From an uncultured Polaribacter sp. (GTDB lineage: Bacteria; Bacteroidota; Bacteroidia; Flavobacteriales; Flavobacteriaceae): a DNA stretch of 64,000 bases. Within the stretch, counting starts at the first letter, position 1, and each line of letters opens with the position of its first letter. The notes beneath the pieces are model-generated. The model made no database searches. It saw nothing but the letters and a program-made list of their open reading frames with translations, and had not been told where the DNA came from. Below, piece after piece: positions 27,676 through 37,976 of the stretch. Made by a program: the position numbers and the translations under genes. The stretch covers positions 1-64,000 of the forward strand of contig NZ_CANMUE010000009.1 in the NCBI RefSeq assembly GCF_947500975.1. The letters run 5' to 3'.

Positions 27676-28428
27676 ATGATGTGCTTGCGTATTAATGAAA
27701 AAAGAATAGATGTTTTTCTCTTTTTTTCTTTGCTGCTTTTTTTTAGTTGTAGCCCTAAAAAAAATATTTCAGCTAAAAGTATTGTTGAAAAAGGAATAAA
27801 ATTCCACGATGATTCTAATAACTGGAAAAATTTAAAGACTTTAAGTTTTAATAAAAAAGTGATTTTATTTCTTGAAGATGGAAGTGTAGAATCTGAAGTA
27901 AATCAACATCAAGAGTTTGTATTTTACCCAGAATTAAGTGGAAAGATTAGTTGGAAAAGAGGTGTAGATAGCATTTCGATTGTTTATAAAAATGGAAAAT
28001 TGAAAAAGTTTATTAATAAAATACCAACTTTAAGTTTAAAAGAATTAAAAAGTGCTGAAAATACTTTTTTTGCTTCTCAATATGTAATAAGGCAGCCTTT
28101 TGATTTATTAGAGAAAAATATAAAACTTATCTATAGTGGAATTAAACAGTTAAAAGAAAATAAAGCACATGAAATTAAGGTTACTTATGACGAAGATAAG
28201 GAGAAATCTGATCAGTGGTTTTATTATTTTGATGTAAATACATTTAAAGTTGTTGCTAACAAAATTATTAGGTCAGATCATATTAGTCTTGTAAATAATA
28301 TTACATTTAATTCAAAAACTGATTTTATTTTTAATGAAAATAGGAAAAGTTATCGGTTAAATGAGCAGGGAGAGAAAACGTATTTGAGGGCTGAATATTT
28401 TTATTCAAATTATAAAACTTCTTATTAG
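27676..28428 (+). CDS. Lipoprotein, DUF6503-like
   Basis: This protein has about 250 residues with a lipoprotein signal (FSLLLFFSCSPKK). The mature region opens with AKSIVEKGIKFHDDSNNWKNLKTLSF, a pattern I associate with DUF6503-type outer-membrane lipoproteins of Bacteroidota, followed by beta-rich sequence such as HEIKVTYDEDKEKSDQWFYYFD. It resembles the lipoprotein-binding LolA/LolB-like fold, but this is a guess. The first two codons are both ATG (27676, 27679), and the start could be either. It ends at a bidirectional terminator facing groL. Confidence 0.65.
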   Translation: MMCLRINEKRIDVFLFFSLLLFFSCSPKKNISAKSIVEKGIKFHDDSNNWKNLKTLSFNKKVILFLEDGSVESEVNQHQEFVFYPELSGKISWKRGVDSISIVYKNGKLKKFINKIPTLSLKELKSAENTFFASQYVIRQPFDLLEKNIKLIYSGIKQLKENKAHEIKVTYDEDKEKSDQWFYYFDVNTFKVVANKIIRSDHISLVNNITFNSKTDFIFNENRKSYRLNEQGEKTYLRAEYFYSNYKTSY

Positions 28429-28430
28429 TA

Positions 28431-28462
28431 AAAAATCCGATAGAAATTCTATCGGATTTTTT
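28431..28462. terminator. Bidirectional terminator between lipoprotein gene and groL
   Basis: A perfect 14-bp stem (28431-28444 with 28448-28461) with a 3-base loop is flanked by A and T tracts on both sides. It starts 3 bases past the plus-strand stop, with the minus-strand groL stop 51 bases away. Confidence 0.85.
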
Positions 28463-28512
28463 GTATTAAGATTTTACCTAAGAGTAAAATATTTTTTTGT
28501 AGTTTTTTATTA

Positions 28513-30427
<1,915 letters not shown>

Positions 30428-30547
30428 TTTTATATAAATTTTGATTAATTAAATTAATTTTTTCAATTAGTATTTGTCAGAAATTATGCCAGTACAATTT
30501 AACTGCCATTTTTTCTTTGATAAATTTCTATTTTAAATTTTATGCAA

Positions 30548-30584
30548 AAAAAATGCCAACGTGTCATTTACGTTGGCATTTTTT
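30548..30584 (-). terminator. Rho-independent terminator of the miaB-secG operon
   Basis: A 15-bp perfect stem (30548-30562 with 30570-30584), a 7-base loop and a T-run on the minus strand lie 18 bases past the secG stop. Confidence 0.85.
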
Positions 30585-30601
30585 AAGGGTTAGTATTAAG
30601 G

Positions 30602-30925
30602 TTATTTAATACTATCATTTGTTGCTGGAGTTGTATTTTCTATAGGAGCTGTTCCTTCTAGTGTATTATCTAGATTTACATTGTTTTCTCCATCTCTTGG
30701 AATTGCAAAATTTGCTAATAAAATTAAAGCAAACATTGCTATAGCTAACGTCCAAGTTGTTCTGTCTAAAAAGTTATTTGTGTTTTGTACACCCCCTAAT
30801 GCTTGAGATCCACCGCCACCAAATGAAGAAGATAATCCTCCTCCTTTAGGGTTTTGAACCATTACTATTAATATTAGAGCGATTGCTACAATTAATATTA
30901 GAATTAAAAATGCTGTATAACTCAT
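30602..30925 (-). CDS. secG: Preprotein translocase subunit SecG
   Basis: SecG is a small membrane subunit of SecYEG. The 107 residues have two membrane helices (FLILILIVAIALILIVMVQ and TWTLAIAMFALILLANFAI) linked by a glycine-rich loop GGGLSSSFGGGGSQALGG, as in the family. The tail is Asn/Thr/Glu-rich. The ATG overlaps the stop of the upstream gene (ATGA), indicating coupled translation. Confidence 0.93.
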   Translation of the reverse strand: MSYTAFLILILIVAIALILIVMVQNPKGGGLSSSFGGGGSQALGGVQNTNNFLDRTTWTLAIAMFALILLANFAIPRDGENNVNLDNTLEGTAPIENTTPATNDSIK

Positions 30926-31686
30926 AATTTATTTTTTTGTAAAATTTGTATTCTTTTAATTTGGTCTGCAAAGAAACCACTTTTTTCTGGATATTTCAAA
31001 CTTAAAATACGATAGGCTTGTATTGCGTTTTCGTACTTCTTTTGTTCTAAATAAACCTTAGCCAAAGTCTCCGTCATTAAAGATGAGTCTTGCTTGTTCT
31101 TTAATACTGAAACAGCTATAGGTTTGTCTTTTGTTAAAGGTGTAATCTTAGGATTGTTAGAAATAAATGTATCTATAATTTCTTCTTTTTTAAGAACTTT
31201 TTTTGTTGATTTACCTTCTCTTTCAATTGGTTTTTTTACAGACAACTGTAGCCATTGATTAAAAGAGTAATTCTCAGAACTAGTAAAAGAAATTGGTTTT
31301 CCTATTGATAATTCTTCTTTTATTTCTTTATAATCTATAGATGTTTCTTGTGGTGTTGTATTTTTTATATCGATAAAAACATCATCGATATTTTGTTTAG
31401 GAATTATTTCTTGTAAAATTGGTTGTTGAGTTTCTTTTTGTTTTTCTTCAAAACCTTTAGAAGTAATGTAATCAAATAAAACTGTTCTATCTGTTGTGTA
31501 AGCTGCTGTTATTTTTAACTCATTATTATATTTAAAACTATTTTGATTTTTTAATCCTTTTAAATAGAGTGCTCTTGCAGGTTGAAAGTAGGGAAATTGA
31601 TCAATAATAGATTTTAACTCAACAGTTTCTATTTGTTGAGTATCGATTTTATTTTCTATTAAATTGATGAATTTTTCTGTTTTCAA
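30922..31686 (-). CDS. Conserved protein with C-terminal TPR-like helices
   Basis: The protein has 254 residues and starts with TTG at 31686; the next upstream codons include an in-frame TAA and no ATG is in reach. The N-terminal part (residues 1-85) is helical with IIDQFPYFQPARALYLKGL. The middle is charged and of low complexity. The end (ETLAKVYLEQKKYENAIQAYRILSLKYP in part) is one clear tetratricopeptide repeat. It has no signal peptide. It sits between lptE and secG, which suggests an envelope-related helper role, but nothing more can be read. Confidence 0.75.
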   Translation of the reverse strand: MKTEKFINLIENKIDTQQIETVELKSIIDQFPYFQPARALYLKGLKNQNSFKYNNELKITAAYTTDRTVLFDYITSKGFEEKQKETQQPILQEIIPKQNIDDVFIDIKNTTPQETSIDYKEIKEELSIGKPISFTSSENYSFNQWLQLSVKKPIEREGKSTKKVLKKEEIIDTFISNNPKITPLTKDKPIAVSVLKNKQDSSLMTETLAKVYLEQKKYENAIQAYRILSLKYPEKSGFFADQIKRIQILQKNKL

Positions 31687-31713
31687 AATTTTATTTTTCT
31701 AACAATAATTTTA

Positions 31714-32220
31714 CTACCATTTTGCAACTGAAGCATTAAAAATATCTTGAGTTAAACGTTCAATAATTTCATCTAAAGCAGCTTCTAAAACACTACCAGT
31801 TAATTGCGAGCTTGCATCATAATCAGAATAAAAAGAAAATGTTTTTTCAAAGTCATCATCTTCATTTAATTTATTTATAAAACGAACATTTACACTAACA
31901 GTTAATCTGTTTTGTGCTGCAGTTTGATCGGAGGTTCCACTTAAAGGTGTAATTCTAAAACCAGTTATTTCTCCACTAAAATATAGATCTCCGTTAGAAC
32001 CTGTAAGCGTTAGGTTTGTTTGACGAGTAAATAAATCTTGCAATTCGTTTGTAAAACGTTGTGTTAATGTTGGTTCTACTAAAGGTGCTTGGTTTGGAAA
32101 AAAATCTATTTGAATTGTTTTTGCATCACCTGTATTTCCACCTGTAAAAGAATAAGCTCCGCAAGAAATAATAATTGTAGAAATAGCTATAAATAGTGCA
32201 AAGGGTATTATTTTTTTCAT
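31714..32220 (-). CDS. lptE: LPS-assembly lipoprotein LptE
   Basis: LptE plugs the LptD barrel that inserts lipopolysaccharide into the outer leaflet. The 168 residues start at the ATG at 32220 (MKKIIPFALFIAISTII). The lipobox IISC is followed by GAYSFTGGNTG, the conserved opening of Bacteroidota LptE. The conserved segment TQRFTNELQDLFTRQTNLTL and the closing ALDEIIERLTQDIFNASVAKW are typical. The ATG at 32220 is 4 bases after the sigma-54 activator; the in-frame TTG or other start at 32235 would overlap it and is rejected. Confidence 0.88.
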   Translation of the reverse strand: MKKIIPFALFIAISTIIISCGAYSFTGGNTGDAKTIQIDFFPNQAPLVEPTLTQRFTNELQDLFTRQTNLTLTGSNGDLYFSGEITGFRITPLSGTSDQTAAQNRLTVSVNVRFINKLNEDDDFEKTFSFYSDYDASSQLTGSVLEAALDEIIERLTQDIFNASVAKW

Positions 32221-32224
32221 CAAT

Positions 32225-33448
32225 TTATAAGTCATACTGTTTAATTTTTCTGTATAAAGTACGTTCAGAAATTCCTAATTCCTTGGCTGCTAATTTACGT
32301 TTATTGTTGTTTTTTTCTAATGATTTTTTAATCATTTCAATTTCTTTGTCCTGTAAAGATAAAGATTCATTTTCTTCAATTGTCTCAATAAAATCATAAT
32401 CTTTTTCTGAAGATGAAGTTTGCGGTATTTTTAAAACTTCAACATTAGAATTTAATTCATCTGAATTACCGTAAATTTTTTCAATTAAATGATGATTTTC
32501 TTCTTGAACTTCTTCAATATTTCCGCTTTTCATTAAATCTAGCGTTAACTTTTTTAAATCGTTGATATCATTACGCATATCAAACAAAATTTTATACATA
32601 ATATCGCGTTCCGAAGAAAAATCATTTTCTCTTTTTCCGCCAACAATTGCAGGGAGGTTACCTTTGTTATTAGGTAAATACTGTTGTAGCTTAATAGCAG
32701 AAATTGTTCTTTCTTCTTCAATAACTGAAATTTGTTCTGCTAAATTTTTTAACTGACGAATGTTTCCAGGAAAACGATAATTTAATAAAGTATTTACTGC
32801 GTTTTCATCTAATCTAATAGATGGCATTCTGTATTTTTGAGCAAAATCTGAAGCAAATTTTCTAAACAATAAATGAATATCTTCATCACGCTCTCTTAAA
32901 GCAGGTAAATGGATTTCTACAGTACTTAATCTGTAATATAAATCTTCTCTAAATTTTTCTTTTTCAATGGCAGATTGCATGTTTACATTGGTTGCAGCAA
33001 CAATTCTAACATTGGTTTTTAGTACTTTTGATGAGCCTACTTTTATGAATTCGCCATTTTCTAAAACACGTAATAAACGTACTTGTGTTGTTAATGGTAA
33101 TTCGCCAACTTCATCTAAAAAAATAGTTCCTCCGTCTGCAACTTCAAAATATCCTTTTCTGTCTTGCGTTGCTCCAGTAAAAGATCCTTTTTCATGACCA
33201 AAAAGCTCACTATCAATTGTCCCTTCTGGAATTGCTCCACAGTTTACAGCAATGTATTTTGCATGTTTTCTATGAGAAAGTGAGTGTATTATTTTGGGAA
33301 TATTTTCTTTACCAACACCACTTTCTCCCGTAACTAAAACAGAAATATCTGTGGGTGCAACTCTTACAGCTTTTTCTAAAGCTCTATTTAAATGAATATC
33401 GTTTCCGATAATTCCAAAACGTTGTTTTAATGCTTGTAAGTTTTCCAT
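32225..33448 (-). CDS. Sigma-54-dependent transcriptional activator without receiver domain
   Basis: This is a 407-residue bacterial enhancer-binding protein. The AAA+ domain (residues ~12-250) has Walker A VTGESGVGKE, the sigma-54-contacting loop GSFTGATQ, Walker B GTIFLDEVGEL, sensor region RIVAATNVN and arginine finger region FREDLYYRLSTVEIHLPALRER. The end carries a Fis-type helix-turn-helix (NNKRKLAAKELGISERTLYRKIK). There is no N-terminal receiver, GAF or PAS domain, so its control must come from elsewhere. It is the third gene of the miaB-secG operon. Confidence 0.92.
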   Translation of the reverse strand: MENLQALKQRFGIIGNDIHLNRALEKAVRVAPTDISVLVTGESGVGKENIPKIIHSLSHRKHAKYIAVNCGAIPEGTIDSELFGHEKGSFTGATQDRKGYFEVADGGTIFLDEVGELPLTTQVRLLRVLENGEFIKVGSSKVLKTNVRIVAATNVNMQSAIEKEKFREDLYYRLSTVEIHLPALRERDEDIHLLFRKFASDFAQKYRMPSIRLDENAVNTLLNYRFPGNIRQLKNLAEQISVIEEERTISAIKLQQYLPNNKGNLPAIVGGKRENDFSSERDIMYKILFDMRNDINDLKKLTLDLMKSGNIEEVQEENHHLIEKIYGNSDELNSNVEVLKIPQTSSSEKDYDFIETIEENESLSLQDKEIEMIKKSLEKNNNKRKLAAKELGISERTLYRKIKQYDL

Positions 33449-33451
33449 TTT

Positions 33452-33793
33452 TTATTTCTCTAAATATTCTGAAACTCCTTTTTCTTGACTTCCATTAAGC
33501 CATTGCCAATTTAATTTTAAAAGAATTTTATTTTCTTTAGTATAACTTACTTTAGCAATTGCCTTTCCTGCTTTTAATTTGTTTTCTGATGTTACACATT
33601 GATACATCATATTTAAAATATCTGTATCAAGTATTGCAATAATTTTCCCATATTTAATAGTTCCTCCAGTGTATTCTGCAGTTACTATATTTCCTTGTTG
33701 TTTATAATTGAAAATAGTTTCTGAATTTACTTTTCCATTTTTGGAATTTTCTAACAAATAGAATGTTTTATTGTTAAAATTAAATTCAGTCAT
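33452..33793 (-). CDS. Small conserved protein of unknown function
   Basis: This protein of 113 residues has no signal peptide. It resembles a small Bacteroidota family often labelled N-acetylglutamate synthase without enzymatic support; the visible pattern is a repeated beta hairpin (TAEYTGGTIKYGKIIAI, KLNWQWLNGSQEKGVSEYLE). It lies between miaB (2-base gap) and the sigma-54 activator (3-base gap), so it is in the same message. I do not accept an acetyltransferase role from this sequence. Confidence 0.7.
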   Translation of the reverse strand: MTEFNFNNKTFYLLENSKNGKVNSETIFNYKQQGNIVTAEYTGGTIKYGKIIAILDTDILNMMYQCVTSENKLKAGKAIAKVSYTKENKILLKLNWQWLNGSQEKGVSEYLEK

Positions 33794-33795
33794 TT

Positions 33796-35253
33796 TTAAT
33801 TATTATCAGAATATCCAACAACGGTTCCTTTTAGGGTTGCAGAAGTACAATCTTCAATTTTCACCATCACAAAATCACCTAATTTATAATCGCCTTTTGC
33901 AAAAACAGCAACTGTATTTTGTGTGTTTCTTCCTTTCCATTCGTTAGGATTTTTCTTAGAAGTTCCTTCAATTAAAAATTCTTCAGTTTTACCTAAATGT
34001 TGTTGTGTTCTGTATAAAGCGTGTTTTTGTTGTAAGTCAATAACTTCTTGTAATCTGCGTTTTTTTGTTTCAAAAGGTACATCATCATCCATTTTTTTGC
34101 CAGCTAAAGTGCCTGGTCTTTCAGAGTATGCAAACATAAAACCGAAATCATATTTTACATATTTCATCAACTCTAAAGTATCTTTATGGTCTTGTTCTGT
34201 TTCTCCGCAGAAACCTACAATCATATCTTGAGATAAAGCCATTTCTGGGATAATTTTAAAAATATTATCCACCAATTCCATGTATTCTTCACGTGTGTGT
34301 TGTCTGTTCATTGCCTTTAACATGGCATTACTTCCACTCTGAACAGGTAAATGCAAATATTTACAAATGTTTTTGTGTTTTGCCATAACATGAATTACAT
34401 CTAAACTCATATCCTGAGGATTAGAAGTAGAAAAGCGAAAACGAGTTTTTGGAAATTTCGTAGCACACATATCTAACAATTCTGCAAAATCTACAGCGGT
34501 TGCTTGCGCTATTTCTGATGCTTTTTTGAAATCTTTTTTCAAACCACCACCATACCAAAGAAAACTATCTACATTTTGACCTAATAAGGTTATTTCTTTA
34601 AAATTTTTATCAACCATAGATTGAATCTCTTCTAAAATACTTTTTGGGTCTCTGCTTCGCTCACGTCCGCGCGTAAAAGGAACTACGCAAAAGGTACACA
34701 TGTTATCACAACCTCTTGTAATAGATACAAATGCAGAAACTCCATTAGAGTTTAAACGAACGGGAGATACGTCACCATAAGTTTCATCTTTAGATAAAAT
34801 AACATTTACTGCGTCTCTACCTTGATAAACTTCTTCTAATAAATTTGGTAAATCTTTATATGCATCTGGGCCAACAACTAAATCAACAATTTTTTCTTCC
34901 TCTAAAAATTTTTCCTTTAATCTTTCAGCCATGCATCCAAGAACACCAACTTTCATTTCTTTGTTAGATTCTTTTTTTACTCGATTGTATTTTTGCAAGC
35001 GTTTACGAACCGTAGTTTCTGCTTTTTCACGAATAGAACAAGTATTTACCAAAACTAAATCTGCTTCTTCTAGTATTTGTGTTGTATTATAACCTTCTTT
35101 ATCTAAAATTGCAGCAACTATTTCACTATCATTCATATTCATTTGACAACCATAGCTTTCAATAAATAATTTTTTAGTGTTTTCTTTTTTATTCTCGGTT
35201 ACAAGTGCTTTGCCTTGTGTTTTTTCGTCGATAATTTTTTCTATTTGTTCCAT
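33796..35253 (-). CDS. miaB: tRNA-2-methylthio-N6-dimethylallyladenosine synthase
   Basis: MiaB is a radical-SAM methylthiotransferase that adds a methylthio group to i6A37 of tRNA. The 485 residues have the N-terminal UPF0004 domain with cluster Cys in SYGCQMNMNDSE, NTCSIREKAE and GVLGCMAER. The radical-SAM CxxxCxxC is in RGCDNMCTFCVVPFTRGRE near 195, and a C-terminal TRAM domain ends in TVVGYSDN. It is the first gene of the operon reaching secG. A likely promoter box lies at 35280. Confidence 0.95.
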   Translation of the reverse strand: MEQIEKIIDEKTQGKALVTENKKENTKKLFIESYGCQMNMNDSEIVAAILDKEGYNTTQILEEADLVLVNTCSIREKAETTVRKRLQKYNRVKKESNKEMKVGVLGCMAERLKEKFLEEEKIVDLVVGPDAYKDLPNLLEEVYQGRDAVNVILSKDETYGDVSPVRLNSNGVSAFVSITRGCDNMCTFCVVPFTRGRERSRDPKSILEEIQSMVDKNFKEITLLGQNVDSFLWYGGGLKKDFKKASEIAQATAVDFAELLDMCATKFPKTRFRFSTSNPQDMSLDVIHVMAKHKNICKYLHLPVQSGSNAMLKAMNRQHTREEYMELVDNIFKIIPEMALSQDMIVGFCGETEQDHKDTLELMKYVKYDFGFMFAYSERPGTLAGKKMDDDVPFETKKRRLQEVIDLQQKHALYRTQQHLGKTEEFLIEGTSKKNPNEWKGRNTQNTVAVFAKGDYKLGDFVMVKIEDCTSATLKGTVVGYSDNN

Positions 35254-35279
35254 CTATCAATTTATCATTTGAAGGTGTG

Positions 35280-35287
35280 CAAAGATA
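35280..35287 (-). promoter_or_regulatory. Probable promoter of the miaB operon
   Basis: TATCTTTG on the minus strand matches TAnnTTTG, about 27 bases upstream of the miaB ATG. A second similar box (TAAATTTG) lies at 35292-35299. Neither has a clear TTG at 19 bases. Confidence 0.45.
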
Positions 35288-35395
35288 CAACCAAATTTAA
35301 TTTTTTGTGACAGATTGGCAGAAAAAATATTGTTGTATTTGTATAAAATAAGAGGATAATTTGAGTTAAATAAATTTTAATAAAAAAAAACTACA

Positions 35396-35403
35396 TACTT
35401 TTG
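35396..35403 (+). promoter_or_regulatory. Probable promoter of topA
   Basis: TACTTTTG matches TAnnTTTG, about 52 bases upstream of the topA ATG in the divergent gap with miaB. A -33 element is not clear. Confidence 0.45.
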
Positions 35404-35455
35404 CATACTTGAATCTTGAAATGTTTACACAGATTTTTATAGTAAAAAGAAACAA

Positions 35456-37939
35456 ATGGCAAAGAATTTAGTTATAGTTGAGTCACCTGCAAAAGCAAAA
35501 ACCATTGAAAAATTTCTTGGAAAAGATTTTCAAGTAGAATCTAGTTTTGGTCATATTGCAGATTTACCTTCTAAAGAATTAGGAATTGATGTTGATGGAG
35601 ATTTTAGTCCAAAATACATAGTTTCTGATGATAAAAAATCCGTAGTTAAAAAGTTAAAAACTCTAGCAAAAAAAGCAGATACTGTTTGGTTGGCAAGTGA
35701 TGAGGATCGAGAAGGAGAAGCAATTGCTTGGCATTTAAAAGAGCAATTAGATTTAAAAGAAGAAAGTACAAAACGTATTGTTTTTCATGAAATTACTAAA
35801 AAAGCTATTTTAAAAGCAGTCGAAAATCCTAGAGATATAGACTATAATATGGTAAATGCACAACAAGCACGTAGAGTTTTAGATAGACTTGTTGGTTACG
35901 AATTATCGCCGGTTTTATGGCGTAAAGTAAAAGGAGGTTTATCTGCAGGTAGAGTACAATCTGTAGCTGTTCGTTTAATTGTAGAAAGAGAAAGAAGTAT
36001 ACAAGAATTTGTTTCTGAAACTCATTATAAAGTAGTTGCAGAATTTTCTAATAAAGAAGGGAAAACTTTTAAAGCTGCAATTCCAAAGAATTTTGATTCT
36101 AAAAAATCTGCAGAAGATTTTTTAAAATCATGTTCAAATGCTAATTTTTCAATTGCTGATTTAACAAAAAAGCCAGCAAAAAAATCACCTGCAGCACCAT
36201 TTACAACATCAACATTACAACAAGAGGCTTCAAGAAAATTAGGTTTTCCAGTTGCTAAAACAATGCAAGTTGCACAGCGTTTGTATGAGGCGGGTTTAAT
36301 TACATATATGAGAACAGATAGTGTGAATTTATCTGTAGATGCAAGAGATGCTGCCGAAGAAGAAATTACAAATTATTACGGAAAAGAATATAGCAAACAA
36401 CGTGTTTTTAAATCGAAAGCAAAAGGGGCGCAAGAAGCCCATGAAGCAATTAGACCTACTAATATGAAAATGCATTCTATTGATACCGAATATGATCAAA
36501 ATAGACTGTATGATTTAATTTGGAAAAGAACATTAGCTTCTCAAATGAGTGATGCTCAATTAGAAAGAACTAATTTTAAGATTGAAAATTCTGAAAACTC
36601 AAAAATTTTTACTGCAAATGGTGAAATGATAAAGTTTGATGGTTTCTTAAAAGTGTATTTAGAAGGAAATGATAATGAAGATGAAGAACAAGCAGGAATG
36701 CTACCAAATTTAAAGGTTGGAGAAAGTTTAGAATACACTTTTATAAATGCAACACAACGTTTTACAAGTCCTCCATATAGATTTACGGAAGCGTCTTTAG
36801 TAAAACAATTAGAAGAATTAGGTATTGGTCGTCCATCTACTTATGCACCAACAATTTCTACAGTACAAAGAAGAGGTTATGTAGAAAAAGGAGAAGATGA
36901 AGGTATTGAAAGAGATTATGAGCAAATGATTTTAACCGCAGGAGCCGTAAAAAGTCAAACTTTAACAGAGAAAACAGGTTCTAATAAAAATAAATTAATT
37001 CCTACAGATATTGGTAATATCGTAAATGATTTTTTAGTAGCCAATTTCTCAAATATTTTAGATTTCGGTTTTACAGCCAAAGTAGAAAGTTCTTTTGATG
37101 ATATTTCTGAAGGAGATGAAGATTGGATAGAAATGATAAAAGGTTTCTATACAGATTTTCATGAAACAGTTGAAGATGTAAAAGAAAATGCAAATAGAGA
37201 AAGTGGTGAACGCATTTTAGGGAAACATCCAGAATCTGGAAAAACAGTTTTAGTACGTTTAGGTAAATTTGGACCTATTGCTCAAATTGGTGCTCCAGAA
37301 GACGAAGAAAAAGTATTTGCAAGTTTAAATAAAGATCAAAATTTAGGAACAATAACCATGGAAGAAGCGTTAGAGTTATTCTTACTTCCAAAAACTTTAG
37401 GCTCTTATGAAGGTGAAGAAGTAATTGTTTCTAATGGGCGTTTTGGACCTTATATTCGTTTTGGAAAAATGTTTGTTTCTTTAGATAGAGGAGAAAACCC
37501 AATGGAAGTTGATTTATCAAGAGCAGAGGAATTAATTGTTGCTAAGCAAAAAGCAGATGCACCAATTTATCATTATGAAGAGTTACCTGTTCAAAAAGGT
37601 GTTGGGCGTTTTGGCCCATTTATTAAATGGAACAATATGTTTATCAACGTAAACAAAAAATACGATTTTGATAATCTTTCTGACGATGATATTGTTGAAT
37701 TAATTGAGGTTAAAAAACAGAAAGAAATAGATAAAGTTATTCATAATTGGGAAGATGTTGAAATTCGTGTAGAAAAAGCGAGATGGGGAAGATTCAACGT
37801 TTTAAAAGGGAAAATTAAAATTGAGTTGCCAAAAACAACTGAAATTGAAAAACTTTCCAAAGAGGAAGCAATTGCAATGATTGAAGCTAAAACACCAAAG
37901 AAAAAAACAACTAAACGAAAAACAACCAAAAAGAAATAA
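35456..37939 (+). CDS. topA: DNA topoisomerase I
   Basis: TopA relaxes negative supercoils by cutting and rejoining one strand. The 827 residues have an N-terminal Toprim domain with VESPAKAKTIEKFLG and the acidic metal site ASDEDREGEAIAWHL near 85, and the active-site tyrosine in AGLITYMRTDSVNLS near 285. In place of Cys4 zinc fingers the C-terminus carries Cys-free repeats (KTVLVRLGKFGPIAQIG, EEVIVSNGRFGPYIRFG, GVGRFGPFIKW). The end is a Lys/Thr tail (KKKTTKRKTTKKK) that may bind DNA. This layout is usual for Bacteroidota. Confidence 0.95.
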   Translation: MAKNLVIVESPAKAKTIEKFLGKDFQVESSFGHIADLPSKELGIDVDGDFSPKYIVSDDKKSVVKKLKTLAKKADTVWLASDEDREGEAIAWHLKEQLDLKEESTKRIVFHEITKKAILKAVENPRDIDYNMVNAQQARRVLDRLVGYELSPVLWRKVKGGLSAGRVQSVAVRLIVERERSIQEFVSETHYKVVAEFSNKEGKTFKAAIPKNFDSKKSAEDFLKSCSNANFSIADLTKKPAKKSPAAPFTTSTLQQEASRKLGFPVAKTMQVAQRLYEAGLITYMRTDSVNLSVDARDAAEEEITNYYGKEYSKQRVFKSKAKGAQEAHEAIRPTNMKMHSIDTEYDQNRLYDLIWKRTLASQMSDAQLERTNFKIENSENSKIFTANGEMIKFDGFLKVYLEGNDNEDEEQAGMLPNLKVGESLEYTFINATQRFTSPPYRFTEASLVKQLEELGIGRPSTYAPTISTVQRRGYVEKGEDEGIERDYEQMILTAGAVKSQTLTEKTGSNKNKLIPTDIGNIVNDFLVANFSNILDFGFTAKVESSFDDISEGDEDWIEMIKGFYTDFHETVEDVKENANRESGERILGKHPESGKTVLVRLGKFGPIAQIGAPEDEEKVFASLNKDQNLGTITMEEALELFLLPKTLGSYEGEEVIVSNGRFGPYIRFGKMFVSLDRGENPMEVDLSRAEELIVAKQKADAPIYHYEELPVQKGVGRFGPFIKWNNMFINVNKKYDFDNLSDDDIVELIEVKKQKEIDKVIHNWEDVEIRVEKARWGRFNVLKGKIKIELPKTTEIEKLSKEEAIAMIEAKTPKKKTTKRKTTKKK

Positions 37940-37976
37940 AGATTTTGATATCTTGCATACCCAATAAATAAAATTG

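Noticed and set aside
30428..30601. CIRCE heat-shock element upstream of groS
   Set aside because: I looked for TTAGCACTC/GAGTGCTAA and found none; groS control must be by another route.
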